Below are positions 11,999-23,212 of a stretch of DNA of 64,000 nucleotides, piece after piece. The stretch's first letter is position 1, and the number at the start of each line of letters is the position of its first letter. Position numbers and translations under genes: made by a program. Source of the DNA: Acestrorhynchus altus (Eukaryota > Chordata > Actinopteri > Characiformes > Acestrorhynchidae); assembly GCA_034509495.1 (NCBI GenBank), contig JAVGWO010000026.1, positions 2,543,909 through 2,607,908 on the forward strand. The letters are read 5' to 3'. The notes below the pieces were generated by a model. That model ran no database searches and had not been told where the DNA came from. It worked only from the letters and a program-made list of their open reading frames with translations.

Positions 11999-13550
11999 GC
12001 AACCCCTGTGTTCCCCCAATTGTTCACTGCTTTGTTAGTCACTGTCTGTAGCTTAATGCTTTTAAAATTGCAAGAGTGTTTTTTAACAACAACAAAAAAC
12101 TATTTCATATGTTACCAAAGGAATAGGTCATGTGCTATGATCAATGTCCAATTATAACTGTCAGAAGCGATGCATTAAGCCTGGCCATTGGTCAGATAGC
12201 TTATTGATGTAGATGATGGCTTGGTGAACTGTGTGAAGTGCAAAGATGGACTTACTAATTACCTCTTCAATTAAATCCCACTGAGTTTGTTACACTTTAA
12301 GATGGAGGCTTTGGGAAAAGTGACTGGCATATTAAATCAGATGTGTGTCCTGTAGAAAAGGACAACATGGTCAGCTGGATAAAAGTGAGAAGCATTGTTC
12401 ACTTCATTAAGTAAACATTAAGTAAACAATAAAGAATTGAACATCGATTACCATCAATGAAGAACATTAAAATGTCTGAAGACATCTTGAGGTTCTTTCT
12501 ATAGGCTACTCTCCAACAATTTACACTTTCTGTCTGCCCCACCACATTTCTGTTCCATGATGCTTTGTGGTCACTAGCATCAAGGGCAGGCCATTATCCT
12601 GGCTTGCTGGGCCTGAACCAGCATGCTCAGTGAAGGTTCAGCTGGGGAGGCTCTCAGGCTTGGAACTGATTTCCAAAAACTTTCTGTTTGAAAGCCTCCC
12701 TATGGGCATAATGAAGGCAGTCAAGGATACACAGGTTTCCCCCTGATGGCTCTCCTCTTATACAATGCCAATTGCTCCATTGTCTTCTTTGGCTTCCCAG
12801 TGGACAAAACGAGACAGAATGTGAAGCAAAGTGCTCCTAACACTTGACACTTGAAAAAAAAAAATTATAAAATAGTGTTTACTTCCATTTTATTTTTGAT
12901 CACCTAAACTTTCAATGGGCGGAACAGTGCACATATATTTTTTTTAAGTTTGGCACAATTTTCAGAATTTTTAAAATATATTATTTGTGATAAAAATAAC
13001 TAATGTGCTGTAATTATGTTTGACATATTTACATTCATGGGACACCATGTCATTACAGTGATTAAAGATGGCCTGCAGTCCTTTTTGCCACTAGATGCCA
13101 CACTAGAGCACCAGGGACCAAATGCTTAATATTTAGCTATGCCCTTCTCTTCAGCCAAACCTGTGTCCTTCTTTTCATTTGCTCAGTTCAGGGCCACAGC
13201 GTGGGAGAAAATGGCTGGTAAACACCATGGATGGTCAGATAAGGAGGCACTGATTTCACCAGCATATTCTTTAAGCCTGTGCTTCCGTCTTTGGGAGAGA
13301 GGACAATGCCATCTCTCTGTGACTAGTGCTTCTCCTCCTGTCCTGCCTGTGTCCTTAGCTGAATGCTGTAACATGCTCCAACCCTGCTGAGCCCAGCTGT
13401 TATCACTGTAGCTAACCTATTGTAAATGCTTGTGCTTTGTATACATAAACCCAAAGAGCATCACACAGACAGTCAGAGCCAAATTGAGCTGCAGTGAGAA
13501 ATTTCTACTTTGAACGGTTTGAGGTGAATTCATCCTGCAATCACTAATAT
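11600..13550. other. Non-coding with one AC tract
   Basis: No recognised gene. The segment 11755-11880 (AACACTTTATAATAACATTCATTAATAAACC...) looks like dispersed-repeat text, but I cannot name it. The stretch 12520-13390 is repeat-free and less AT-rich. The 83-codon frame at 13139-13390 has no recognised motif. Confidence 0.4.
11933..11996 (+). repeat. (AC)n microsatellite
   Basis: AC repeats of about 64 bp with one CT interruption. Confidence 0.97.
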
Positions 13551-13682
13551 GTAGACAGATAGATAGACAGACAGTAGACAGTCGATAGAGATATAGACAG
13601 TTAAACAGATACATGATAGACAGGCAGACAGATAGACAGGCAGATAGATATACAGGACAGACAGACAGACAGAAAGACAGAC

Positions 13683-13738
<56 letters not shown>
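13551..13738 (+). repeat. GATA/GACA array followed by (TA)n
   Basis: From 13551 to 13686 the DNA is an irregular mix of GATA, GACA and GGCA units (AGACAGATAGATAGACAGAC), then a 52-bp perfect TA tract. Mixed GATA/GACA is the composition of the Bkm-type satellite known from vertebrates. A single 136-bp stretch says nothing about sex linkage. Confidence 0.9.
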
Positions 13739-13739
<1 letters not shown>

Positions 13740-13742
<3 letters not shown>

Positions 13743-16140
13743 TTTTTGTTATCTTTTTACAGCACAATTTCTGTTATATACTACATATCTACATATATAT
13801 TGTCGATAGTATAGTTAATCTTTATGCATTTAAATTTTACTTTCAAACATATCAAATGAAATAAATAAACCATAATTGTGCATTAAAATGTGCAGTAGTG
13901 TGTTAATCAGTATGTGAACAATACATGAAACTTATGCATATAATTGTAGAATCTAATCAGATTGTTAGCTTCAGTCACTGAAAGTGGTTATAAAATGAAT
14001 TGTTATTATGAAGTGCATTGACCATATATTATATTATATTATATTATATTATAGCATATTATAGCATATTATTGCTTTCATTTATTTCGTAAGTAATCCA
14101 GTCAGGCCTGGATTGAGTGTGTAGAATAAAATGGTGACTATAACTCATGATTGAGAAAGTTCATTTATTTTTTGTTATTTTTGGTAAAGAAAATGTGCTC
14201 TGCTGAAGATTCAATGCTGTAAACATTGCGTGGAACAGCAGTCTTTCAGGAATCACTTGTTAATTAACACAGCACTGCTCTAATCACAAACGAAAAAAAG
14301 GGAAAAAAACACAGCATATTGTGCTCCCTCTGTTAGAGAATGTTTATTCCGACCGTGGCTCCTGAGCTAGAGTGTTTGTTGCAAAATGTGTGCTTATACC
14401 TGCACTTCTGTTCTGTTAAAGTGGACTGAAGGTTTATTGCTCCATTGCTTTGCCAGATCTGGCACATGTTTTGGAACAAAGCCACAGATGAACTACTTTT
14501 GTACATATTTTATGTGATCTTGTCATACTTATGCATCTCTATTACGAACATTTTTAATAAATAAAGCTAATAAGTTTAAAAGTGCTCATTTTTATTTTCA
14601 TAATCTTTCTTGCAGGTTTAGCTGTCCTGGAACCTCACAGTGCAATCACATGCATTATAAGTATCACATGTGATGCTACAGGGTTCCAGACCATCCATCA
14701 TTGCAGGACAGCAACGTTGTGTTTGGTAAAACCCAGAGATGTTATTAATGAGAAGAATGATCACAGAGTGAAATGTGATTGGTATTTCTCATAACACTCA
14801 ACATGTGTTTATGGATAAAGTCCTGCCCTTCAACAAATAGGGAAATATACTCAATTACAATTGTACTTGTTATTTCATTTTAATTGTTGAATTGTTGAAT
14901 TCAACAATTGTTGAATGAATTTAATGTTGATATAACTAATAGGCCACTTCAACATACAGAATATTGCACTCAATCATAATGCAAGTTAGACATTATGATG
15001 TTTCAGACCTTGTCTTGAGGAAATATTGTCTGGATCTACAGCTGACTATGGTGATGTTTGGAATGTTTATTCTTTTGAAAAAAAAAAAAAAAAATAAATA
15101 AAAAATAGCCCCTTAAATATTCAGTGCATATTATTGACCAGAATAAATAAATAATTTAGCCGATAACTCTATATACCATACCATATATACCCAACTCCAC
15201 AACAATGATCCAATGTTTATTGAGAGCACTCTTTTGATTGCTCTCCAGTCTTTGTTTTAAAAAGAATATTCATTTCTATATGTCTTGTACAGACTTCACT
15301 GACTATTAATTAAATATCTTTGTTTTACTCAAAGAATCATTTGAAGCACCTTTATTTTAAGACATTGTTGTTACCATCATGTGGAAGGCTGCCATGTTAG
15401 TGACAATAGCGTGCCTGTATTTGTTCGATCAAACCCAGCAAGTCACCACCTTATGAATCAGCAGCAGTTCTGAGTCATATATCAACTCAAGTGAGGCAAT
15501 CTCCCTGACTTCGCAATAAAAAAGCTCTTTCTCTTGCAAGAAAGACGCTTCCTGCTTCTTGCTTTACAACAACGCTACAATTTGAATATGACCAAAGTGC
15601 TCAATTATGTAATTAGTCATGAACAGTGACTGAAACACAAAAGTAGAATTGATTGGACTGGCAAGTACTTCAGACTCAAAGATACGAGTGGGCTCGGTAA
15701 TTATTACAATGCAAAACCTAATTACAGGAGAGGCAAATAACTAATCAAACACAAGTAGCACTCGTTACTTTTTTTTCTAAAATAATGGATTTATTAATGT
15801 CCATCAAAGTGTTTTTTTTTTTTTTTTTTTTTTTTTAATTATTAGATTTAATGTTTAACAGAACACTTGAGCATAGTCTCTAAATTAATTTGCTTATTAT
15901 TTATTTATTTATTTTATAATATAATTACATAAACATTAAATGTAGGATTAAAAACTAGGAGTAAACTTTGTTGTTTTAAGAGTTTTCACTATTTTTGTCC
16001 AAAGATTTAAATCAGCTAAATCAGCACAGAGAACAAAAAGTACTCGATTGTTCCGATTGCATGGACACCAAATCCTGAGATATTTGGTGTATGTCTTGTG
16101 AGAGAGGATAAAGAAGAGGACTTCTTGAATCCTTGAAACG
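13740..16140. other. Non-coding, low-complexity islands
   Basis: Contains an ATATT pentamer run (14025-14072), a 20-bp perfect palindrome (14890-14909), an A-rich tract (15079-15110) and a 25-base T run (15812-15836). A 70-codon frame at 14582-14794 is preceded by a pyrimidine tract and TTGCAG, which could mimic a splice acceptor, but no donor or family match was found. The stretch 15340-15720 looks unique. Confidence 0.4.

Positions 16141-16143
<3 letters not shown>

Positions 16144-16206
<63 letters not shown>
16144..16206 (+). repeat. (GT)n microsatellite
   Basis: 63 bp of near-perfect GT. The His/Thr frames on the minus strand are artefacts of it. Confidence 0.97.
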
Positions 16207-16209
<3 letters not shown>

Positions 16210-17700
16210 TGTGCACATGAGCGTGTGTCCATGTGTGCACACGCACAGCTTAGGAGCAGAGAAGAAGCTGAAAGCATGTGCGGAGGGAGTAAAATATTGT
16301 TGATTGTATTTGAAAGCTGGGCTGCCTCAGCCTCTCTCAGAAGCACCTCTGTTTTATTGCGTGTATCTCTGTTTTGTGCCCGCTCCCAGGCTATCATTAA
16401 GTATTAAATCTCTGTGTCAGAAGAAGCTCCTCAGCTTCTCCCAGGCTCGCACTACACATACTTTGAAAGTGGTGCCAATTTTTCCATCCTGATGGCAATT
16501 TTTTAAAACATTTTTCCCTCACTCACACTAAATGAAATATGTATCTTACTTCCATCTTACTTCTCTTCCACCAGGCCTACACTTCACTGAAGCAATCCAA
16601 CAAATTGTTCAATGCTGGCTAAAACAGTGTTCACCACTGAAACTGCTGGTTCTGACCTACAATAAAGACAGATGTAAGGGTAACAGTGACTACTGTCACA
16701 AAACAAACGAACCTTTTTTCATTGTAGTATTAATGTGATATTAAGTAGTTGAACTCATTGTCTTCTTCAGTGCTCATGGTGGATCCAAACCTACCTGGAG
16801 TCATTGGGCACAAGGGGGATACCCCATGGACAGGGCACAAGTCCATCACAGGGTCAGACACACACACACACACACCTGGAGGAAACTATCTATTACCTAC
16901 TACCTACAACACCACCGTGCCACCCTATTGGTCTATTGTTCTATTCATCAGGGTTCAAATTGACAGCAGTTTTATGAATACTGTTTGGCATCCAGAGTAA
17001 ATTACCAACTGACACGTGGTGAACCATGACTGTTAGACAGACCTATCATAAGAGTATTGCATTTTGACCTTTTTAGACTGAACATGCACATTTGAAGCCT
17101 TTCATGTAACAGTGGTTTGGTCCCTTCATAATTGTTTGAAGCACATTTTGGAGAAATCCCTGATCTCATTCAGATAAAAGCTTGCAAGTCTTTCCATGAT
17201 CTTGAGATCAGTGTTTGTTTTCAGGTGCTGATGCCTAATTTCTCAAATATCAGTAGATGCTATTTGCATTCTATACTGTCCATCTGTGTATGCATCTATC
17301 CACCAAGACAAATCTCATTGCATACATTGTGTACTTGGTCTATAAAGTGATTCTGAGCAAGCTAACTCTGCCATTTTTCTGTCTGCTTTATCACTCACAC
17401 AACATTTCACTGTACTCCTGTACCTAATGATGTAGGTAGATTTCCGATTCACATTTGCATTTTATCATCTTGGTGATGCTGATGGTTCAGTGTCTTGCTC
17501 TCTTGGGTCATAGTGATGTCCACAGGCTCCTGAACCAATGTCACTGTAATATGTCCATTTCAACCTCTGCTCCTGAGTTTAAATTGTTTGCTGATCCCAA
17601 TGACATGAAAGAGACAGAACAAGAATTCTGCCCCAAGCGACTCTATATGCTTAAATGTAGACTTCAGAGTTTTCAACTTCAGTAGTGTTTCTCTATGTAT
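16207..17700. other. Non-coding
   Basis: No gene recognised. Small frames at 16147-16492, 16532-16738, 17132-17350 and 17455-17685 lack motifs or splice context. One dispersed-repeat fragment is listed at 16765-16885. Confidence 0.4.
16765..16885 (+). repeat. Teleost 'GGCAGGACACACCC' repeat fragment
   Basis: GGGCACAAGGGGGATACCCCATGGACAGGGCACAAGTCCATCACAGGG followed by ACAC runs parallels 29815-29880 and 37195-37260. All three read GCRCAAGG..GGA.A..CCC..GACAGGGC...TCCATC. Confidence 0.6.
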
Positions 17701-17701
17701 A

Positions 17702-17954
17702 GAGTGACAGGCAAAGGTTTGGGCACCTCTGGTCACAATTACTGTTACTGTGAACAGTTAGACAAGTTCAAACTGAAATTATTTCCAAAGACAAAGTGAT
17801 AGATGACACATTATTTTAGTATTTTAAGCAAAAACAGATGTTTTTTTGTTCTAACCATCTTTTACATTTTCAAAATAACAAAAAAGGAAAAGGGCCAAAA
17901 GCCCTTTGGCAAGTATCACAGATTGTAAACACTTTTTGTGGCCAAGAGTTTTCT
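17702..17954 (-). mobile_element. Tc1/mariner terminal fragment (family B)
   Basis: GGTTTGGGCACCTCTGGTCA..TTACTGTTA followed by CAAAATAACAAAAAAGGAAA and CCCTTTGGCAAGTATCACAG is text I associate with the 5' end of one fish Tc1 family, in reverse orientation here. The copy stops at CCAAGAGTTTTCTTTAA, exactly where the piggyBac terminus begins (TTAA at 17955-17958). A later segment of what seems the same family is found separately at 55540-55870. Confidence 0.7.
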
Positions 17955-18056
17955 TTAACCCTTGTATTGTGTTCTGGCCTGTGTGACCCTTTTTCATTTT
18001 TTATCAAAGAAACATTGAAACACATTTTCAATTAACACATACTGTTCACCCTCCCA

Positions 18057-18128
<72 letters not shown>

Positions 18129-18229
18129 TTATATTACATACAGGTTGTCTGGGTGCATTGGACCCAATGCTAATAAAAATGTGTACCTTCACTCTGTCCT
18201 CCTCCTGTCTGGGTGTGCTGTTAGAGTGA

Positions 18230-18277
<48 letters not shown>

Positions 18278-19340
18278 TTGTATTTTCTGCCCCTGCTGTT
18301 CCCGGACAAAGTTGCAATATTGTTGTAAAATTCAGGCAGCGACACCTGCCTGTGCTCAAATTCACGCACATTTTACATTTTGTCCTGCGGGATCCAAGAC
18401 AGAGGTTTCTGCAAAAAAAATTGGGACACTATAAATATAGCTTTTCCAGTGTGGTTTCTTATCACAATACATGACCAGAAGAATCTCTGCTTAGATGGCC
18501 TTGCAAAAGATTTTTGTGCTTTTGATGCTTTTGAGAATGATATAGAGGAAGAAATTTCTGAAAATTCCTGACTAACTTTGAAGAAGAGTATGAGATTATT
18601 ATGAGTATTATTAGTTCCAAAATGAAGACGAGTGCCATCATCAACCAGTTCCAGGACTAGCCCATTGGCAGCTACCAGGTGAAGAAATACAGGTCAGAAA
18701 ATTAAGAAATTGAAGAATGAGCCAAAAATTAAGAAATGAGCCACCACATATGGCTTCCAATGTGATAAAGATGCAACCAGTATATAGATGGCAGTTTCTC
18801 TTGTGCAGGACATCAAGTCTAATAAAATTAGATTGCACTAATTTAGAGGGAAGGTGTGTTTTTGGAGAAGAGTGAAAGGAGGTGGACCAAACCAATTTAC
18901 AGGCTTATTTCAGGTTTCCTATCCTTGCTGGAGTTTCCAGGATTATCCACTTCGATAACTAGGATAGCAGACCAGCTCAATAATAGAGAGAAAAACTTGC
19001 TGCCATCAGGACAGTTTGGGACAAGTGGGTGCATCGCCTCCCTGTTTTACAACCCTATACCTAATGCCACCATTGATGCCATTTAGGGGCCACTGTTGCT
19101 TTAGGCAGTACATACCATAAAAGCCTGACAAATACGGAATAAAGATCTGGGGAAGTTGTGATGCCACTTAATAATATGCTTGGAACCTACAAGTCCACAC
19201 AGGGAAGCCAGATGGAGGAGTCCCTGAAAAAAATCAAGGAATGTGAGTTGTCCTGGACCTTACTTGAGCTCCTAAAGAAGCAGACCATGGTGGGAATGAT
19301 ATGGAAAAACATGCCTGAGCTTTCACTCCAATTGTCATTT
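17955..19340 (+). pseudogene. piggyBac element with decayed transposase
   Basis: The element starts with TTAA followed by CCCTTGTATTGTGTTC (17955-17974), the target site and terminal repeat expected of fish piggyBac elements. After an untranslated region holding AC and GT tracts, a transposase is recoverable only in pieces from about 18595. The blocks are CHHQPVPGLAHWQLPG, SNVIKM, TNLEGRCVFGEE, KEVDQTNLQAYF, AGVSRIIHFDN, REKLAAIRTVWDKWVHRLPVL and, near 19280, KKQTMVGMIWKNMPELS. The order agrees with PGBD-type transposases, but stops and frameshifts interrupt it. The segments between these blocks that should carry the catalytic Asp residues are mostly deleted. The Cys-rich C-terminus and a 3' terminal repeat were not found. 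Confidence 0.8.
18057..18277 (+). repeat. Opposed (AC)n and (GT)n tracts
   Basis: About 70 bp of AC (18057-18126) and about 44 bp of GT (18234-18277) flank 107 bp inside the piggyBac element. Being complementary, they could pair as a stem. Confidence 0.95.
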
Positions 19341-19439
19341 TATTTAAAAAACAACAAAATGAGTTTCATTTTTTTAAAATAAATGTAATTAAAAAGGGTA
19401 ATTAAAACATGTAATTAAAAAAACATGTGTTAATTAGCC

Positions 19440-20425
19440 CCCAAATATATTCAGCTATACATTACACAGTACTAACATTTCAGCATAGGAAAATTCCAAA
19501 AATCAGTATTTTGTGAAATAACCCTTGGAGGCATGTGATGGCTCATATTTTGAGGTTTTCAATTGTGTTAAGGTTCTGAGATTGAGCTGGCCATGAAAGA
19601 GTCTTGATATGGTTGTCTTTCATACACAAGTTGATTGACCTGGCTGTGTGGATTGGTGCCATGTCCTGGTTTTTATTATTATTTATTTTTAAGCCACAAT
19701 CTTATATGTGGCTTGAATCTTATGTCCTTCCAGCCTTGCTAAAATACCCACAGTTCATCACCATCCTGCACCAAATTTCAGAGTGGGTGTGAGATGCTAT
19801 GGTTGTCAGCCTCTCCAGGTCTTTATCTTACCATTACACCAAGTTTTGGGCAAAGTTTAAAATTTATCCCATCAGAGATGATCTTATTCCAGTCTTCTAT
19901 AGAACAATTATTATGTTGTTTTCTCAGCCTGGCTCTTCTTTGAGATCTCATTGAGCTTTTTTCAAGCTTTTGAAGCCGAGATGTTTGTCCTTTTGGTGAG
20001 AGGAGATTTGTTTTTGTCCGCTGTCACTGATGAACTTTTTATTCCCTCAATGTTTGTTGCTTGATATTGTTCTTGCAAACTGCTGTTTTTGAAAGCCAAG
20101 TTTTTTTTTTCACTGTATTTCACTGGTTATAAACTCTTCTTTTCCTCACTCTCAACTTTTCTTTTCCACTTTGACACTAATAGCACTAATAGCACTAGTA
20201 CTACTAACAATGTATTTGTCATCCAGTTCTATTGCAAGATGATGACCACAGCTGTGTATTTTATACTTAATTAAGATTCAGGAAATCACCTAATCATTAT
20301 TTCTAAATTCTTAAAAAGTTTTGGCCAATCATTGATTTCAGAAATCTAATAAAATGTATCAGTGGGAAACATTTCTAAAAACAGGTGTACAGGTAACTTT
20401 TCATGTTTTTTTTTTTGGTTATGTC
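19440..20425 (-). pseudogene. Tc1/mariner transposase relic (family C)
   Basis: The plus strand carries the antisense of a Tc1 transposase. Recognisable pieces are TTGATTGACCTGGCTGTGTGG (19632), CCAGCCTTGCTAAAATACCC (19730), the CATCACCATCCTGCACCAAATTTC block (19757), and CATCAGAGATGATCTTATTCCAG (19870). In the family these encode the central DDE core around the SDE and the WGxxS segments. Text from 20270 to 20425 (ATTAAGATTCAGGAAATCACC...AACAGGTGTACAGGTAACTTTTCATG) resembles the non-coding 5' end of the same family. Many stops exist; no frame above about 62 codons survives. The ends are approximate. Confidence 0.72.
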
Positions 20426-20554
20426 AAATGTCACATGCACCGCATCTGAAAGAGAACCCAGCAATCTTTTGCAGTACTGCTAATGGTGTTGACAAATTCT
20501 GGGTTGCTATGATTTTGGACTGCTGAGAGGGTGAAGTGGTTGATCAACATGACC

Positions 20555-21600
20555 ATTTACATTTACATTTATGGCATTTAACAGGCACTTATCCAGAGCG
20601 ACTTTATGGAGTTAAATACTCCTGAAATAGATTAGTCTTCAGTCTCCGTTTGAAGACAGTGAGGAACTCATCTGTTCAGACTCCCAGGGGAAGTTCGTTC
20701 CACAATTTTAGTGCCAGAAAAGAAAAGAGTCTGGATGCATGTTTTCCTTGCATTCTGAGGGATGGTGGGTGAAGCCGAGCTGTACTTGAAGCTCGAAGGG
20801 CTCTTAGTACAGCTCAAGTTTTGATCATTGCCATCATGTATGGAGGGGCTGGTCCATTTTTGTCTTTGTAGGTCAGCATCAAGGTTTTGAATCTGATGTT
20901 CAACTACAGGGAGCCAATGGAGGGAACGCAGCAGAGGAGTTACGTGACTGAATTTAGGAACATTGAAGACGAGCCGCGCTGCTGCATTCTGGATATGTTG
21001 CAATGGTCTGATGGTCTGCATAGGAAGGCCAGCCAGTAGGGATTTGCAGTAGTCTAGTCTTGAAATGACAAGAGACTGAACAAGCACCTGAGTGGCCTCT
21101 CTAGACAGAAAAGGTCAAATTCTCCTGATGTTGTAAAGGAAAAATCTGCAAGACCTGGCTAGGTTTGCAACATGAGCTGAGAATGATAATTGGTCATCCA
21201 CTAATACACCAAGGCTCCGTGCTTCAGCTGATTGAATGACCAGTGAGTTCTCAAGGGAAATGGTAAGATCAGGTTGAGGACCATTGCTTCCAGGAATGAA
21301 CAGTAGTTCAGTGTTGTTGGGGTTGAGTTTGAGGTGATGGGCTGCCATCCATGATGAGACATCAGAGAGGCAAGCTGAGATCCAGGATGAGACCTGGGTG
21401 TCGGAGGGTGGGAAAGAGAGGATGAGTTGAGTGTCATCGACATAGCAGTGGTAAGTAAAATCTTGAGAAGATATTACGTTACTGAGAGAAGTATCGTAGA
21501 GGGGAAAGAGAAGGAGACCAAAGACTGAGTCTTGTGGAACACTGGTGGAGTGTCTGCATGGAACTGATTTGGCTCCCTGACATAACCATGGCCTTGAGTT
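20555..21600 (-). pseudogene. L2-like LINE, RT domain to 3' tail
   Basis: 5'-truncated LINE on the minus strand. Reading down from 21590: SVPCRHSTSVPQDSVFG, then LLLFPLYDTSLS, then TYHCYVDDTQLILSFPP. The YVDD catalytic motif of reverse transcriptase lies at plus-strand 21433-21444. SSWMAAHHLKLNPNNTELLFIPG, DLTISLENS, RSLGVLVDDQLSFSAHVANL, RFFLYNIRRI, then VISRLDYCKSLLAGLP, LQHIQNAAARLVF and HVTPLLRSLHWLPV follow in the order of the L2 clade. The 3' tail ACATTTACATTTATGGCATTTAACAGGCAC lies at 20559-20588. Frameshifts split it into three frames, so it is dead, but it is the best-kept LINE here. The endonuclease and the upstream half of RT are missing, as usual for 5' truncation. Confidence 0.9.
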
Positions 21601-21754
21601 ATGAAACCTTTTGCATGTTGTGTTCTAAGAGTAAGGGGCATGGGGCAGTGGCCGATTCATGTCAAGCATGCAAGTGCAAAGTACAGTTGCCTTAGGGATG
21701 CTAATCATGGCCATACCATAATGTGTTTACTTACACATCAAATACATCAAATGA

Positions 21755-21910
21755 GACATTCATTGAATTGCACTTTATCTCAATCTATGAATCCCATTGC
21801 ACACCCCACAGGTATTAATAGCCTGTTCATTTTTGCACCATTTGCAGGAGCCTGAAATTACTAACACCTTAAATGTAAATATTAAATATTGTCTGAGGAG
21901 CCTATATATA
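21755..21910 (+). repeat. Unidentified dispersed repeat, copy 1
   Basis: Shares with 63750-63910 the series TCTCAATYTATGAATC, GCACACC..GCAGGTATT.ATAGC, GGAGC.TGAARTTACTA.CACCTTAAA and GAGCCTATATATA. I cannot assign it to a family. Confidence 0.6.
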
Positions 21911-22494
21911 AAAAATGTGAATCAGAAACAATAAAAACGACCTGTTCTAATGAATTTACATATACCTACACCTTTAAGAAATTATATATTTTTACAGTTT
22001 CAATTGCAAATACATTTGACTTATGATTCATGGGTGTTTCCTTTTTTTCCATGAATATTAATGAAAGAATTTAGCAGATACCCAATTATAAGTGCCTCTC
22101 CAGTCACTGGGTTTGCAGTTCCCTTTTTCTTTGGGCTTTCTAAGCATGTGTCAAAATTATTATCTATGGCACCCGACAGGACTGCATATGTGTCAGATCT
22201 GAGATTATTTGGCAAAAAACCTAGAACTAGCCTGACACAACGCAGCACACTAAGCAGATAGCGGAAATGAACTTTACATAATTTCAAATGGTCTTAGATG
22301 TGTCTATGACATGGTAATGAGTAGCGAAGGCCTGCAGCAATGAAAGTACTTCTTTCCTCAAGCAGCAATGAGTTACTCTGCATTCAGATGCCATAACAAG
22401 TAATGTAGGCAACCATGTGATAAACAGTTTGCCAGTAATGTGTGATGAACCAGTGCATCAAGGCACGAGAGAAGAAGATGAGTATTAATGCATA

Positions 22495-22560
22495 AGCTTT
22501 GTGGCCCAGTAGAGAAATTAAAGACCTGGGTTCACTCCCCATGGTCATAAATAATTGTGT
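22495..22560 (+). mobile_element. Possible SINE head
   Basis: TGGCCCAGTAG (near 22502) fits the pol III A box and GGGTTCACTCCCC (near 22529) fits the B box, with about 26 bp between. No SINE body could be followed downstream, so this is a fragment or a chance match. Confidence 0.4.
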
Positions 22561-22807
22561 CTTTATTACTTTCTGAACTGTCATCAAGGGGGTTTTTGGT
22601 AGTGCCATAGAAGATCATCAAAAAAAATACTGAAAATTTAACAAAAGTATTGGGACATCTCTTCATTTGTTGACAATTCATCTGCTCCAGAGTCCTATTC
22701 AATTGGCAATTTACTTTTCTACAGGAACTAGACAAGTTGTGTTTGTGTGCATTTGCACATCAGTATCAGATGTATACATTAATTTAAAGGGGTGTAAACA
22801 AACATAC

Positions 22808-23207
22808 TGTCATGTCTGTCTCTTGTCAGCCCTGTCTTCCCTGTCAGTTTCCCCCATGTGCTCCTTAGCACATGGTTTGTGTTTGTTTTGGTTCTGTCTC
22901 CTCCCTTGCTCCCACCTGTGTCTCCTTTGTAACCCTGCTCCTTTGTAATCAGTAGTTTCAGGTGTGTTCATTGTTTTGTATTTAAGACCCTCTTTCTCAG
23001 CCAGTCTTTGTGAGTCCTTGTCGAAGATGTTGTTCTTGTGTTTGTTAGAGGTGTCCATTTGGTTTGATAGTTTGTGTTTTGTTTACTTGGTGTTTAAGAT
23101 CTGTTTGTTTTGTATTCTGTTCATTTCTTATTAAAATCCACAACCCCAGTGTTTGCCTCCTCACCCTCATCGTCTCTTCCATCCTTTCTGCCTGTCCGAT
23201 CCTGACA
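22808..23207 (+). mobile_element. Solo LTR (gypsy-like), 400 bp
   Basis: Starts TGTCATG and ends CCTGACA, with a perfect 5-bp target duplication CATAC on both sides (22803-22807 and 23208-23212). Internal signals are in the expected order: TATA-like GTATTTAAGACCC at 22978-22990 and a polyadenylation signal ATTAAA at 23130-23135. No tRNA primer-binding site or internal gene follows, so this is a solo LTR left by recombination. Its size and layout match the 317-bp LTR at 30168 and the truncated one at the left edge, though the U3 text differs. Gypsy is inferred from the duplication length. A 93-codon frame (22667-22948) crossing the boundary is spurious. Confidence 0.88.
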
Positions 23208-23212
23208 CATAC

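Larger units (their letters stand above)
21601..22802. other. Non-coding with small repeat fragments
   Basis: No gene. Holds one copy of an unidentified repeat (21755-21910), a SINE head (22495-22560) and AAAGTATTGGGACATCTCTTCATT (22643), a phrase shared with 59708 that resembles fish Tc1-type termini. An 88-codon minus frame (22021-22287) has no known motif. Confidence 0.4.

Noticed and set aside
14582..14794. Frame preceded by a splice-acceptor-like TTTCTTGCAG
   Set aside because: No donor site, no family match and no neighbouring exon candidates; such acceptor-like strings are frequent.
19385..19440. TTAA/AAAAAGGG text as the missing 3' end of the piggyBac element
   Set aside because: The sequence does not mirror the CCCTTGTATTG terminus; it is AT-rich filler.
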